Source: Pollutimonas sp963712655 | Lineage (GTDB): Bacteria; Pseudomonadota; Gammaproteobacteria; Burkholderiales; Burkholderiaceae_B | DNA length: 64,000 nt | Direction of reading: 5' to 3' | Assembly: GCA_963712655.1 (NCBI GenBank) | Contig: CAVQIT010000002.1 | Coordinates: 310,001 to 374,000 of the forward strand | Shown: positions 55,379 to 64,000 of the stretch, one piece after another | How the letters are laid out: each line of letters opens with the position of its first letter | Position numbering within the stretch: position 1 is the first letter of the stretch | Made by a program: the position numbers and the translations under genes | Notes under the pieces: model-generated | What the model was told of the DNA's origin: nothing | The model's input: the letters and a program-made list of their open reading frames with translations, nothing else | The model's database searches: none

Positions 55379-55406
55379 GGGGGGCGCCCTTGGCGCGCCC
55401 CTTTTT
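55379..55406 (+). terminator. Intrinsic terminator after degP
   Basis: GC-rich hairpin GGGGCGC...GCGCCCC with five T following (CCCCTTTTTC). Ends 57 bp before the lepA start, separating the sigma-E operon from lepA-lepB-rnc-era-recO. Confidence 0.85.
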
Positions 55407-55462
55407 CATGTTTCCCCTTAATATCCGCTCATGCCGTCTGGTGGGCTTCTTTTTTCCGGTTT

Positions 55463-57256
55463 ATGGATCACATCCGCAACTTTTCCATCATTGCTCATAT
55501 TGACCACGGCAAGTCCACGCTAGCCGATCGCCTGATTCATCGTTGCGGCGGTTTGGCCGATCGTGAAATGTCGTCGCAGGTTCTCGATTCGATGGATATC
55601 GAGCGCGAGCGCGGCATTACCATCAAAGCGCAAACAGCGGCGCTCAGCTATAAGGCCAAAGACGGCAAGGTTTACGCCTTCAATCTTATCGACACCCCGG
55701 GGCATGTCGATTTCTCCTACGAGGTCAGCCGCTCATTGTCGGCGTGCGAGGGCGCATTGCTGGTCGTGGACGCCACCCAGGGCGTCGAGGCGCAAACGGT
55801 CGCAAATTGCTACACCGCCATCGAACTGGGCGTCGAAGTCGTTCCGGTCTTGAACAAAATGGATCTGCCCTCGGCCGACCCCGAGGGCGCTCGCCAGGAA
55901 GTCGAGGATGTCATCGGCATCGACGCCACCGATGCGATTCTGTGCAGCGCCAAAACCGGCATGGGCATCGACGATATCCTGGAAACCATCGTGGCCAGGA
56001 TTCCGCCGCCGGCCGGCGATCCCGCCCAGCCGCTGCAGGCCCTGATCATCGACTCGTGGTTCGACAACTACGTGGGCGTGGTCATGCTGGTGCGCGTCGT
56101 CAATGGCGTGCTCAAGCCCAAGGACAAGATTCTCCTGATGGCCGAAGGGTTCACCCATTTGTGCGAGCACATCGGCGTATTCACGCCCAAATCGGAACCT
56201 CGCAAAGAGCTGTCCGCGGGCGAGGTGGGGTTCGTGATTGCCGGCATCAAGGAACTCGAACACGCCAAAGTGGGCGATACCATCACTCTGGCAGGCAAGC
56301 CGGCGGCATCGGCCTTGCCAGGCTTCAAAGAAGTCAAGCCGCAAGTATTCGCCGGTTTGTATCCGGTGGAAAGCAGCGAATACGATCAGTTGCGCGATTC
56401 GCTCGAAAAGCTCAAGCTTAACGATTCCTCGCTGATGTTCGAGCCCGAGGTTTCACAGGCCCTGGGCTTCGGTTTTCGTTGCGGCTTTCTGGGTTTGCTG
56501 CACATGGAAATCGTGCAGGAACGCCTCGAGCGCGAGTTCGACATGGATATCATCACCACGGCGCCTACCGTGGTGTACCAAGTCGAAGTCCGCGATGGCT
56601 CGACACTGATGATAGAAAGTCCGTCGCGCATGCCCGATATCGGCAATATCACCGAGATCCGCGAACCCATCGTTACCGTAACGTTGTTCATGCCCCAGGA
56701 ATACGTAGGGCCTGTCATGTCCCTGTGCATGGTCAAGCGGGGCATGCAGCTCAATATGACCTATCATGGCCGCCAGGTTCACCTGATGTACGAAATGCCC
56801 CTGGCCGAGATCGTGCTCGACTTTTTCGACAAGCTCAAATCGGTCTCGCGCGGCTATGCGTCGATGGACTACGAGTTCAAGGAATACCGGTCGGCCGACG
56901 TGGTGCGCGTCGATTTGCTGATCAACAGCGATCGCGTCGATGCCTTGTCCATGATCGTGCACCGATCCAACGCCCGGTATCGCGGCCGCGAAGTCGTCTC
57001 CAAGATGCGTTCGCTGATACCCCGCCAGATGTTCGACATCGCCATACAGTCGGCTATCGGCGCCGAAGTCATTGCCCGTGAAAACGTCAAGGCCTTGCGC
57101 AAGAATGTGCTGGCGAAATGTTATGGCGGCGATATTTCCCGCAAGAAGAAGTTGCTTGAAAAGCAGAAGGCCGGCAAGAAACGCATGAAGCAGGTCGGCA
57201 ATGTGGAAATCCCTCAAGAGGCATTCCTGGCCATCTTGCAGGTCGACGATAAATAA
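55463..57256 (+). CDS. lepA: Translation elongation factor 4 (LepA)
   Basis: 597 aa. GTPase with G1 'AHIDHGKST', G3 'DTPGHVDF' and G4 'NKMDLP', then EF-G-like domains II, III, V and the LepA-specific C-terminal domain ('KCYGGDISRKKKLLEKQK'). Binds ribosomes and affects translation under ionic/acid stress or initiation. First of the lepA-lepB-rnc-era-recO cluster. Confidence 0.97.
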   Translation: MDHIRNFSIIAHIDHGKSTLADRLIHRCGGLADREMSSQVLDSMDIERERGITIKAQTAALSYKAKDGKVYAFNLIDTPGHVDFSYEVSRSLSACEGALLVVDATQGVEAQTVANCYTAIELGVEVVPVLNKMDLPSADPEGARQEVEDVIGIDATDAILCSAKTGMGIDDILETIVARIPPPAGDPAQPLQALIIDSWFDNYVGVVMLVRVVNGVLKPKDKILLMAEGFTHLCEHIGVFTPKSEPRKELSAGEVGFVIAGIKELEHAKVGDTITLAGKPAASALPGFKEVKPQVFAGLYPVESSEYDQLRDSLEKLKLNDSSLMFEPEVSQALGFGFRCGFLGLLHMEIVQERLEREFDMDIITTAPTVVYQVEVRDGSTLMIESPSRMPDIGNITEIREPIVTVTLFMPQEYVGPVMSLCMVKRGMQLNMTYHGRQVHLMYEMPLAEIVLDFFDKLKSVSRGYASMDYEFKEYRSADVVRVDLLINSDRVDALSMIVHRSNARYRGREVVSKMRSLIPRQMFDIAIQSAIGAEVIARENVKALRKNVLAKCYGGDISRKKKLLEKQKAGKKRMKQVGNVEIPQEAFLAILQVDDK

Positions 57257-57282
57257 ATGAAAAATAACAAGGTGTGTCTGGT

Positions 57283-58170
57283 ATGAGTTGGGATTTTGCC
57301 CTGGTGTTGTTTTTGTTGCTGGTGCTAACGGGAATCGTCTGGTGCCTGGATTTTTTCCTGCTGCGTTCGCGCCGGCGCGCGAAGGCTGTCGCGGCCATGG
57401 CGGCTACCGGCCCCGCTGTGGCGGGGCTCGAGCAGACGGAAGCCGCGCGCATCCGCCAGGAAGCCTACGATAAGGCCAACCGGGCGCCGTGGTGGGTAGA
57501 GTATTGCGTCAGCTTCTTTCCCGTCATTTTGTTTGTTTTTGCCTTGCGCGCTTTTGTGGTCGAGCCATTTCGCATTCCGTCGGGCTCCATGCTGCCCACA
57601 CTGCAAGACGGCGACCTTATTCTGGTGAACAAATTCCAGTACGGCATACGGCTGCCCATCATCGACCAGAAAATCATCGACCTGGGTTCCCCCGAGCGTG
57701 GCGACGTCATGGTTTTCCGCTATCCGGTGGATCCTGGCGTAGACTATATCAAGCGTGTCGTAGGATTGCCGGGCGATGTGGTGCTGTACCAGGACAAAAT
57801 ATTGTCCATCAATGGCAAGGAAGTCTCCCATGTGCGCGACGGCGATTTTTTCGAGCCCGACCGCTCGTCCTATGTGGGACGCTACACCGAGCAACTGGGT
57901 CCGGTCCAGCATAACATCCTGTTGAACAAGCAGGCAGCGCAAGACTACATGGCGATTTCCGACTACCCGTTCAAGGATAATTGCGAATACCTGCTCAACG
58001 GGGTGCGTTGCACCGTACCGGCCGGCCATTACTTCATGATGGGCGATAATCGCGACAACAGCCTTGACAGCCGCTATTGGGGGTTTGTCCCCGATAAAAA
58101 CATTGTCGGCCGCGCTTTCTTCATCTGGATGAATTTCAGCGAGCCCAGCCGCATAGGCCGGTTCCGGTAA
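57283..58170 (+). CDS. lepB: Signal peptidase I
   Basis: 295 aa from ATG at 57283 (AAGGTG upstream). Two membrane helices (~3-22 and ~62-80), catalytic serine in 'IPSGSMLPTL', catalytic lysine in 'DYIKRVVGLPGD', and box E 'MGDNRDNSLDSR'. Removes Sec and Tat signal peptides. Stop overlaps the rnc start by one base (TAATG). Confidence 0.96.
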   Translation: MSWDFALVLFLLLVLTGIVWCLDFFLLRSRRRAKAVAAMAATGPAVAGLEQTEAARIRQEAYDKANRAPWWVEYCVSFFPVILFVFALRAFVVEPFRIPSGSMLPTLQDGDLILVNKFQYGIRLPIIDQKIIDLGSPERGDVMVFRYPVDPGVDYIKRVVGLPGDVVLYQDKILSINGKEVSHVRDGDFFEPDRSSYVGRYTEQLGPVQHNILLNKQAAQDYMAISDYPFKDNCEYLLNGVRCTVPAGHYFMMGDNRDNSLDSRYWGFVPDKNIVGRAFFIWMNFSEPSRIGRFR

Positions 58171-58928
58171 TGGCGCGCGTTGATATCCTGGAGCAGGCCC
58201 TGGATTACCGGTTCGCCGATGCGACATTGCTGGAACAGGCGCTGACGCATCGCAGCCACAGTTCCCACCATAACGAACGCCTCGAGTTCCTGGGTGATTC
58301 GGTGCTTAATTTTGTGGTGGCCGCCTTGTTGTTCAAGCGATTCCCCCGAATCGACGAAGGCGATTTGTCGCGCCTGCGCGCCAATCTGGTCAAGCAGTCG
58401 TCGCTGGCCGATATCGCAGGTAAATTATTGCTGTCGCAATATTTGAGATTGGGCGAGGGAGAACTCAAAAGCGGCGGTTTCCGGCGCCCGTCCATCCTGG
58501 CCGATGCCCTGGAAGCGATTTTAGGAGCCATCTTTCTTGACGGCGGTTTCGATGCCGCGCAAAAAGCCATTGCCCGCCAATATGAGCCTATACTGGCTCA
58601 TGTGGATCCCAAAACCCTGGGCAAGGATCCCAAAACGCTATTGCAGGAATTATTGCAGGCCCGCAAGCTGGATTTGCCCGCCTACACCGTGGTGGCCACG
58701 CATGGCGCCGCCCACAATCAGCTGTTTGAAGTCGAATGCCAGATCCCCAAGCTGGAGATCAAGGTCAGCGCTCCCGGCGCCAGCCGCCGCGCGGCTGAAC
58801 AGTCCGCCGCCGAACTCGCCATTGCGGCGATCAGCGCCCTGGCTCCGGCCAAAGGTTCGCGTACCGCGCGCGCGCGCAAATCAACACAGTTGTCATTGCC
58901 TGTGGCAGTGTCCCAGGAGAACAAATGA
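58170..58928 (+). CDS. rnc: Ribonuclease III
   Basis: 252 aa. RNase III signature 'NERLEFLGDSVLNFVV', second metal site 'LADALEAILGAIF', C-terminal dsRNA-binding domain ('DPKTLLQELLQARK', 'EVECQIPKLEIKVSAPGASR'). Cuts double-stranded precursor rRNA. Coupled to lepB and era by 1- and 4-bp overlaps. Confidence 0.97.
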   Translation: MARVDILEQALDYRFADATLLEQALTHRSHSSHHNERLEFLGDSVLNFVVAALLFKRFPRIDEGDLSRLRANLVKQSSLADIAGKLLLSQYLRLGEGELKSGGFRRPSILADALEAILGAIFLDGGFDAAQKAIARQYEPILAHVDPKTLGKDPKTLLQELLQARKLDLPAYTVVATHGAAHNQLFEVECQIPKLEIKVSAPGASRRAAEQSAAELAIAAISALAPAKGSRTARARKSTQLSLPVAVSQENK

Positions 58929-59815
58929 CCGATCCATTCCGCTGCGGCTTCATTGCGATCGTAGGCCGTCCCAATGTCGGCAAGTCCACGCTCGCCAACG
59001 CCCTCATAGGCAGCAAAATATCGATTGTTTCGCGCAAGGCGCAAACCACGCGGCACCGCATCAACGGGGTGCTGACGCGGGAACACGAGCAGTTCGTCTT
59101 CGTGGATACCCCCGGATTCCAGACCCGCCACGGCGGGGCCATGAATCGCATGATGAACCGGGTGGTGACCCAGGCCCTGGCCGAGGTCGATGTGATCGTT
59201 CATGTGGTCGAGGCGGGCAAGTGGTCGTCGGGCGATGCCCAATTGCTGCCCTTGTTGCCCAAGTCGGGGCAGAAGACCATATTGGTCGTCAACAAAGTCG
59301 ACACACTCAAAAGCAAGAATGACATGTTTGCCTATGTGAACAAGATCATGGCGCAGCATCCTTATTCCGCGGTCGTGCCGGTCAGCGCGGTGCGCGGGAC
59401 CCAGTTGGATAGCCTGCTTGCGGAAATCGCCGAACGCCTGCCCGAGGGCGAACCCATGTTCGAGGCCGATGCCCTCACGGATCGTCCCATGCGGTTTATC
59501 GTCGCCGAACTCATACGCGAAAAGATTTTTCGCCTTGTCGGCGACGAATTGCCCTACGGCTGCACGGTGGTGATCGAAGAGTGGGAAGAGAACGACGACG
59601 GCGTGCGGGTCGCCGCCTGCATTGTGGTCGAGCGCGACACGCACCGTCCCATCCTGCTGGGGGCGGGGGGCAGCCACATGAAGCGCATGGCTTCCGAAGC
59701 GCGGCAAGACATGGTCAAATTGCTGGACAAGACCGTGCACCTCGAGGTGTACATCAAGGTGCGCAAGGGTTGGTCCGACCGCGAAGGCGCGTTGCGCGAA
59801 CTGGGATATGAATAG
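58925..59815 (+). CDS. era: GTPase Era
   Basis: 296 aa. G1 'GRPNVGKST', G3 'DTPGFQ', G4 'VNKVD', and C-terminal KH domain ('ILLGAGGSHMKRMASEARQDM'). Binds 16S rRNA 3' end in 30S assembly. Overlaps rnc by 4 bp and recO by 8 bp. Confidence 0.97.
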   Translation: MTDPFRCGFIAIVGRPNVGKSTLANALIGSKISIVSRKAQTTRHRINGVLTREHEQFVFVDTPGFQTRHGGAMNRMMNRVVTQALAEVDVIVHVVEAGKWSSGDAQLLPLLPKSGQKTILVVNKVDTLKSKNDMFAYVNKIMAQHPYSAVVPVSAVRGTQLDSLLAEIAERLPEGEPMFEADALTDRPMRFIVAELIREKIFRLVGDELPYGCTVVIEEWEENDDGVRVAACIVVERDTHRPILLGAGGSHMKRMASEARQDMVKLLDKTVHLEVYIKVRKGWSDREGALRELGYE

Positions 59816-60479
59816 GCGGACGCTGCGCGTTCAAGATGCGGCTGGCTATTTATTGCATTCGGCCGCATGGCGGGAAACCTCGCTGATTATTCAGGTGTTC
59901 ACGCGCAGCCACGGCAATGTGGCCTTGGTCGCCAAGGGGGCCAAGCGTCCTTATTCGGCCCTGCGCCCTGTCCTGACCGCCTTTCAGCCTTTGGGGCTGG
60001 CCTGGAGCGGAGCGGGCGAGGTCAAGACCCTGACGCGCGCCGAATGCGCGGGTATACGGCCTTTGCACGGCAGGGCCTTGATGTCGGCCTGGTACATGAA
60101 TGAATTATTGCTGCGTTTATTGCCCCGGGAAGATCCGCATCCGGGGCTTTACGATGCCTACGACGCGGCCCTGCGCCAGCTTGCGACAGTATTCCCCGGC
60201 GGCAAGCTCGAAGGCGCCGCTGAAGAAAGCGCGCTGCCGCCAGCGCCGGGTTTGCCAACGGCCCCCGGTCTGCCAAATGGGTCGGCGGCCAGCGCCCTGA
60301 GGCGTTTTGAATGGGTGCTGCTGAACGAAACCGGCTATGGCCTGGGCGACGATCCGCCGGATTTCGACGATGCCGGGCAAGAGCCGCAGTTGCGCTTGTC
60401 CTTGCGGGAAAGGCTAAACGAACAATTGGGCCGTCCCTTGCTGACCCGCAAGGTGTTGATGGAATTGCAGCGCTATTAG
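59808..60479 (+). CDS. recO: DNA repair protein RecO
   Basis: 223 aa. N-terminal OB fold ('GYLLHSAAWRETSLIIQVFTR', shortened here to its motif LHSAAWRETS) and helical C-terminus without the zinc cysteines, as in other betaproteobacteria. Contains an Ala/Pro/Gly-rich insertion (APGLPTAPGLPNG) in the middle. Assists RecR/RecA loading at gaps. Confidence 0.93.
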   Translation: MNRRTLRVQDAAGYLLHSAAWRETSLIIQVFTRSHGNVALVAKGAKRPYSALRPVLTAFQPLGLAWSGAGEVKTLTRAECAGIRPLHGRALMSAWYMNELLLRLLPREDPHPGLYDAYDAALRQLATVFPGGKLEGAAEESALPPAPGLPTAPGLPNGSAASALRRFEWVLLNETGYGLGDDPPDFDDAGQEPQLRLSLRERLNEQLGRPLLTRKVLMELQRY

Positions 60480-60489
60480 ATCCCCCTGA

Positions 60490-61080
60490 ATGGAAAAGCC
60501 CGTCCTCCCTCAAGTGCTGGTGATCGACACCTGCGTGCTGATCTCCAATGTCTTGCGCCGCGTGTTGCTGCGCCTGGCTGGACATGACTGTTTTGAACCG
60601 GCCTGGAGCGAGATCATAGGGGACGAATGGCGGCGCAACGCGGCGCGCCTATGGGGCGTGCCGGCGGACGACATCCAGGCGCAATGGCTGGCGCTGCAAG
60701 CCGACTTTCCTCGGGCGGACCAGGGCGAGATCAGCGCTTTCAAGGCAGGCTTGCGCCGCAGCGATCCCAAGGACTGGCATGTGATTGCCGCTGCCCGCGC
60801 GGCCAAAGCGCGCAGCGCCACAGGCGTCACGGCAGGCATCGTCACGCGCAACATCAGGGACTTCAATCGTTCGGAGCTGCGCGGTTACGGATTGGCGCTG
60901 TTTGATCCCGATGAGTTGCTGGTGGCGTGCTGGCGGCAATATCCCGTGCCTATGGCCAGCGTCTTCGACGAATTGCGGGAATATGCGCGCGCGCCGGGCA
61001 AAGAGTTGGAGACGCTCGAAGTGATTTTGAAGCGCGAGCGCCTGTTCCAGTTGAATCGGCTTTATCTGGCCCGGGCATGA
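60490..61080 (+). CDS. PIN-domain protein
   Basis: 196 aa. Acidic pocket consistent with a PIN RNase: D13 in 'VLVIDTCVLISN', E41/E46 region, D95 in 'SDPKDWHVIAAA', D124 in 'TRNIRDFNR'. The pattern 'DxxHIAAA...TxNxxDF' fits PIN_3-like families. Unlike VapC toxins it has no small antitoxin gene beside it; instead it is 10 bp after recO and overlaps the next gene. A housekeeping RNase or DNA-linked function is possible. Function not assigned. Confidence 0.8.
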   Translation: MEKPVLPQVLVIDTCVLISNVLRRVLLRLAGHDCFEPAWSEIIGDEWRRNAARLWGVPADDIQAQWLALQADFPRADQGEISAFKAGLRRSDPKDWHVIAAARAAKARSATGVTAGIVTRNIRDFNRSELRGYGLALFDPDELLVACWRQYPVPMASVFDELREYARAPGKELETLEVILKRERLFQLNRLYLARA

Positions 61081-61973
61081 AACAAGGCATAGCGCTTTCG
61101 CTCTTGTCATCCGTGCTGTTCGCCGCGCTTTATTACTATGCGACGCTGCTGTATCCGCTGGATGGCCTGGCAATTTTCGCCTGGCGCGTCGTGCTCGGCC
61201 TGCCTGCGTTGGCGCTGTTGATTTCCCGGGCGCGCGGGTGGGGCGAGATCGGACTCGTGGCAAAGCGCCTGCGGCGCGAAGCCAGGCTGTGGCTGCTGCT
61301 ATTGCTCAGCGCGGCGCTGATAGGCGCGCAATTATTGCTGTTCGTGTGGGCGCCTTTGCATCAACGCGCGCTGGATGTATCGCTGGGCTATTTTCTGCTG
61401 CCTTTGGTCATGGTGTTGCTGGGGCGTTTTTTCTATCATGAACGCTTGACCCGGATCCAGACATTGGCCGTATGGCTGGCGGCTGCCGGCGTGGCGCATG
61501 AGCTTTGGCGGGTCGATGCGTTTTCCTGGGCGACGGCCCTGGTGATATTCGGTTATCCGCCTTACTTCATGCTGCGCCGCGTATTGCGCATGGGCACGTT
61601 CAGCGCCTTGTGGTTCGACATGCTGCTTCTGCTTCCCGTGGCACTGTGGTTGCTGTGCATCCAGGAAACCAGCGTGGCGCGGCAGTTCGGCCTCTATCCC
61701 GGCCTTTTCGGGCTGGTTCCATTGCTGGGGCTGATCAGCTCGGCCGCACTGGTGGGCTATATTGCGGCGAGCCGCATGCTGCCGCTGGGAATCTTTGGCA
61801 TATTGGGCTATGTGGAACCTGTCCTGCTGTTTGGGGTGGCCTTCGCCTTGCTTGGCGAACCCATGCCCATCCGGGCCTGGCTGACCTATATTCCCATATG
61901 GGTCGCGATATCGTTGATGGCGGCCGAGGGCCTGGCCGCTTGGATGGCCGATAGGCGCAGCAGGCCGGGCTAG
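61077..61973 (+). CDS. EamA/RarD-family permease
   Basis: 298 aa from ATG at 61077 (overlapping the PIN gene stop, ATGA). About ten hydrophobic helices in two EamA halves; start MKQGIALSLLSSVLFAALYY resembles RarD. Likely an inner-membrane exporter or metabolite carrier, substrate unknown. Confidence 0.88.
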   Translation: MKQGIALSLLSSVLFAALYYYATLLYPLDGLAIFAWRVVLGLPALALLISRARGWGEIGLVAKRLRREARLWLLLLLSAALIGAQLLLFVWAPLHQRALDVSLGYFLLPLVMVLLGRFFYHERLTRIQTLAVWLAAAGVAHELWRVDAFSWATALVIFGYPPYFMLRRVLRMGTFSALWFDMLLLLPVALWLLCIQETSVARQFGLYPGLFGLVPLLGLISSAALVGYIAASRMLPLGIFGILGYVEPVLLFGVAFALLGEPMPIRAWLTYIPIWVAISLMAAEGLAAWMADRRSRPG

Positions 61974-62022
61974 GGCCTGTCGACGCTACATCCCCGCCCG
62001 CGTGACGGGTCAACAGGCCCTA
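61971..62022. repeat. Intergenic palindrome (copy f of GTTGACG-type family)
   Basis: TAGGGCCTGTCGAC (61971-61984) and GTCAACAGGCCCTA (62009-62022), 14-bp arms with one mismatch. Interior GCTACATCCCCGCCCGCG joins the TACAT variant (copies a, b) with the CCCGCCCGCG middle (copies c-e). It contains the stop of the EamA gene and lies in the gap before convergent gspF. Confidence 0.8.
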
Positions 62023-62065
62023 GAGCCAAGGCATGCAAGTCAGCCTGTGCCGATACTCACCGCAT

Positions 62066-63277
62066 TTATTGGATCATTTGGTTGATCTCGATGATGGGCA
62101 TCATCACGGCCAGGACGATGAGCAGCACAATGCCGCCCATGATCAATGTCATCAAGGGCTCGAGCAGGGCGGTCATGGTCATGGCGCGGCGCTCCAGTTC
62201 GTTGCTGAGCGTTTTCGCCGCGCGTTCCAGCATGGCGGGCAGCTCGCCCGTGCGCTCGCCGCTGCCGATCAGGTGAATCAATAAAGCCGGAAAAGTTTTT
62301 TGCGCTTGCAGGGCGGCCGCCAAAGAACTGCCTTCACGCACATGCCGCGTGGCTTCGTCCACCGCCAGGCGCAATTTGTCGTTGCCCAGTGTGCGGCGCG
62401 CGGCTTCCAGCGCTACCAGCAGCGGGGTGCCGCTGCTGGTCAGAATCGCCAGTGTCGCGGCGTAGCGCGCGGTGTTTACCCCCAGGACGTAGCGGCCCAT
62501 CAAGGGCAGCCGCAATATGCGGGTGTGCCAGGCCAGCCTTGCCGCTGGATGCCGCAAATGCCAGCGCCAAAGGGCGAATAGCGCGGCCAGCACCAGCGCC
62601 GCAATGGCGCCCCAGTCGCGCACCAGGGCGCTGGCCGAAAGCATAAGGCGGGTCAGCAGCGGCAGGGTTTGATGAGATTGACTGAACGCATTCACTACCT
62701 GGGGTACGACATAGCTGAGCAGAAAAATCACGATAGCCATTGAAACTATGGTGACGATAATCGGGTAGATGAAGGCGGTAAGAATCTTGTTGCGCAAGTT
62801 GCCGCGCGATTCGATGTAGTCGGCCAGTTTTTCCATGACCAGGGACAGGTCGCCGGATTGTTCGCCGGCGTTGATCAGCGCGCAGTAAATTGGCGGGAAG
62901 TCGCGCGGGCGCGCCGCCAGCGCTTCGCCCAGGCGATGGCCCGCGCGTATATCCGCCCGCACCGACGCCAGCGCGTGGACTACATGCTGGCGTTCGGCTT
63001 GTTCCATAGTGGCGCTAAGGGCAAGCTCCAGGGGCAGGCGGGCCGCCAAGAGGCTGGCCAGTTGCCGGGTAAGCCAGCCCAAGTCCGTATCGCTCAGGCG
63101 CGGCCCCTTCAATATCTGGCCCGCTTTGGCTCGCCCGCCGGTGGCGGTGCGCAGCGACAGCGGCAGCAGCCCTTGCGATCGCAGGGCTTGGCGCGCGTTG
63201 CGATCGCTATCGGCATCTATCAGGCCGCGTACGATACGTCCGCTTGCATCGGAGGCCTCGTATTGATAAGTAGGCAT
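62066..63277 (-). CDS. gspF: Type II secretion inner-membrane protein GspF
   Basis: 403 aa. Start MPTYQYEASDASGRIVRG is typical. Two T2SSF domains, each with a 'GExSG' type turn ('GEQSGDLS' and 'GERTGELP') and three membrane helices (about 170, 220 and 375). The C-terminus ends 'MMPIIEINQMIQ'. Platform for the type II secretion ATPase GspE, encoded 20 bp upstream. Confidence 0.95.
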   Translation of the reverse strand: MPTYQYEASDASGRIVRGLIDADSDRNARQALRSQGLLPLSLRTATGGRAKAGQILKGPRLSDTDLGWLTRQLASLLAARLPLELALSATMEQAERQHVVHALASVRADIRAGHRLGEALAARPRDFPPIYCALINAGEQSGDLSLVMEKLADYIESRGNLRNKILTAFIYPIIVTIVSMAIVIFLLSYVVPQVVNAFSQSHQTLPLLTRLMLSASALVRDWGAIAALVLAALFALWRWHLRHPAARLAWHTRILRLPLMGRYVLGVNTARYAATLAILTSSGTPLLVALEAARRTLGNDKLRLAVDEATRHVREGSSLAAALQAQKTFPALLIHLIGSGERTGELPAMLERAAKTLSNELERRAMTMTALLEPLMTLIMGGIVLLIVLAVMMPIIEINQMIQ

Positions 63278-63297
63278 AGTGGTTTCGTCTAAAAGTA

Positions 63298-64000
63298 TCA
63301 GGCGTCGCGGGTTACGCGGGCCATTTCTTCTTCTGTCGTGATGCCTTGCGCAATCCAGCGCATACCGTCCTGACGCATGCTGAGCATGCCGGTGCGATAG
63401 GCGGCCTGGCGCAAGGCCTGTTCGTCGGCGCCCGCGTGGATCAGGCCGCGTGCGGTGTCGTCCATTGAAAACAATTCATGTACGCCGGTGCGCCCGCGAT
63501 AGCCCGTATGGCTGCATTCGGCGCATCCATCGCGGTGCCATTCGGCGGTGCCGTCCGCATGGCTTTTTTTGCAGTGCGGGCACAGCATTCTTATCAATCG
63601 TTGGGCCAGCACGCCTTGCAGGGTGGAGGCCAGCAGGAAAGGTTCCACGCCCATATCGGTCAGCCGGGTAACGGCGGAGACGGCGTCGTTGGTGTGCAGC
63701 GTAGCCAGGACCAGGTGGCCGGTCAGCGAGGCCTGGACCGCGATTTGCGCGGTCTCCAGATCGCGGATTTCGCCTATCATGATGATGTCCGGATCCTGGC
63801 GCAAAATAGCGCGCAGCGCGGCCGCAAAGGTAAGATCGATGCGCGGATTCACCTGGGTTTGCCCGATGCCGGGCAGGTCGTATTCGATGGGGTCTTCCAC
63901 CGTCAGAATATTCGTGGCCGCGGCGTCCAGGCGGCCTAGCGCGGCATATAGCGTCGTGCTTTTGCCGCTGCCGGTCGGGCCGGTTACCAGGACGATGCCG
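63298..64000 (-). CDS. gspE: Type II secretion ATPase GspE, partial (C-terminal half)
   Basis: Runs off the end of the window, so the N-terminus is missing. Visible parts: Walker A 'GPTGSGKSTTLYAAL' near 63960, Asp box 'EDPIEY', Walker B 'IIMIGEIRDLETA', His box 'LATLHTNDAVSAVTRL', and the tetracysteine zinc motif 'CPHC...CAECSHTGYRGR'. Hexameric ATPase that drives pseudopilus assembly. Reverse-strand operon gspE-gspF. Confidence 0.95.
   Translation of the reverse strand, partial: GIVLVTGPTGSGKSTTLYAALGRLDAAATNILTVEDPIEYDLPGIGQTQVNPRIDLTFAAALRAILRQDPDIIMIGEIRDLETAQIAVQASLTGHLVLATLHTNDAVSAVTRLTDMGVEPFLLASTLQGVLAQRLIRMLCPHCKKSHADGTAEWHRDGCAECSHTGYRGRTGVHELFSMDDTARGLIHAGADEQALRQAAYRTGMLSMRQDGMRWIAQGITTEEEMARVTRDA

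Noticed and set aside
60490..61080. A VapBC toxin-antitoxin module
   Set aside because: No short upstream antitoxin frame; the gene starts 10 bp after recO.
1..64000. tRNA or rRNA genes
   Set aside because: No cloverleaf with T-loop GTTCGANTC and matching arms was recognised on either strand by eye; a tRNAscan run would settle it.

Overview
The window looks like a chromosomal segment of a betaproteobacterium of the Alcaligenaceae/Bordetella type. The evidence is the roughly 60% GC coding sequence, the conserved blocks smc-zipA-ligA, msrB-yciB-bolA-ppiC and rpoE-mucA-mucB-mucD-lepA-lepB-rnc-era-recO, a polyhydroxyalkanoate depolymerase, and two LIV-type amino-acid transporters. Almost all of it is housekeeping core genome. 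I see no prophage, integrase, IS transposase, CRISPR array, rRNA or tRNA.

Layout. 1-3012: tRNA threonylcarbamoylation/S18 acetylation (a TsaB-RimI fusion), a family 4 uracil-DNA glycosylase and lplT. 3270-9950: chromosome and division operon smc-zipA-ligA. 9998-12057: reverse-strand envelope and repair operon msrB-yciB-bolA-ppiC. 12512-22268: two complete, convergent LIV-type ABC importer operons meeting at one hairpin, the first with permease and ATPase fused (LivM-LivG). 22371-23113: repeat DNA. 23108-26947: nth-rnfB, phaZ, fpr-fdxA on the reverse strand. 27008-29631: repeats, pncB, ridA and a flavodoxin-like gene. 29723-35147: relA, trpB-trpA, accD. 35424-44548: rne, rluC and a HAD phosphatase, msrPQ, amiD, an RsmI-like methylase, maf. 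44685-51151: yceD-rpmF-plsX-fabH-fabD-fabG-acpP-fabF, ribosomal protein L32 plus fatty acid synthesis. 51165-61973: the sigma-E/envelope stress operon followed by lepA, lepB, rnc, era, recO, a PIN-domain gene and a RarD-like permease. 62066-64000: gspF and the C-terminal half of gspE (type II secretion).

The most striking property is reading-frame integrity. Reading across adjacent frames I count 38 single-base insertions or deletions in otherwise well conserved, mostly essential genes: 27 of them within 5 kb of plsX-fabF, five (all insertions) in the catalytic half of rne, a compensating pair in msrP, and single insertions in smc, pncB, relA and trpB. Family-typical residues continue on both sides of every junction, so local sequence/assembly error is far more likely than gene decay or programmed frameshifting. 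Those genes are annotated as one CDS spanning the breaks.

The non-coding novelty is in repeats: a pair of MITE-like elements (22451-23113 and 27008-27226) sharing terminal inverted repeats and an internal 18+22+22-nt minirepeat architecture, and a family of intergenic palindromes with a GTTGACG/TAAAT or GTTGACG/TACAT half-site at six loci. I found no convincing undescribed multi-gene system.
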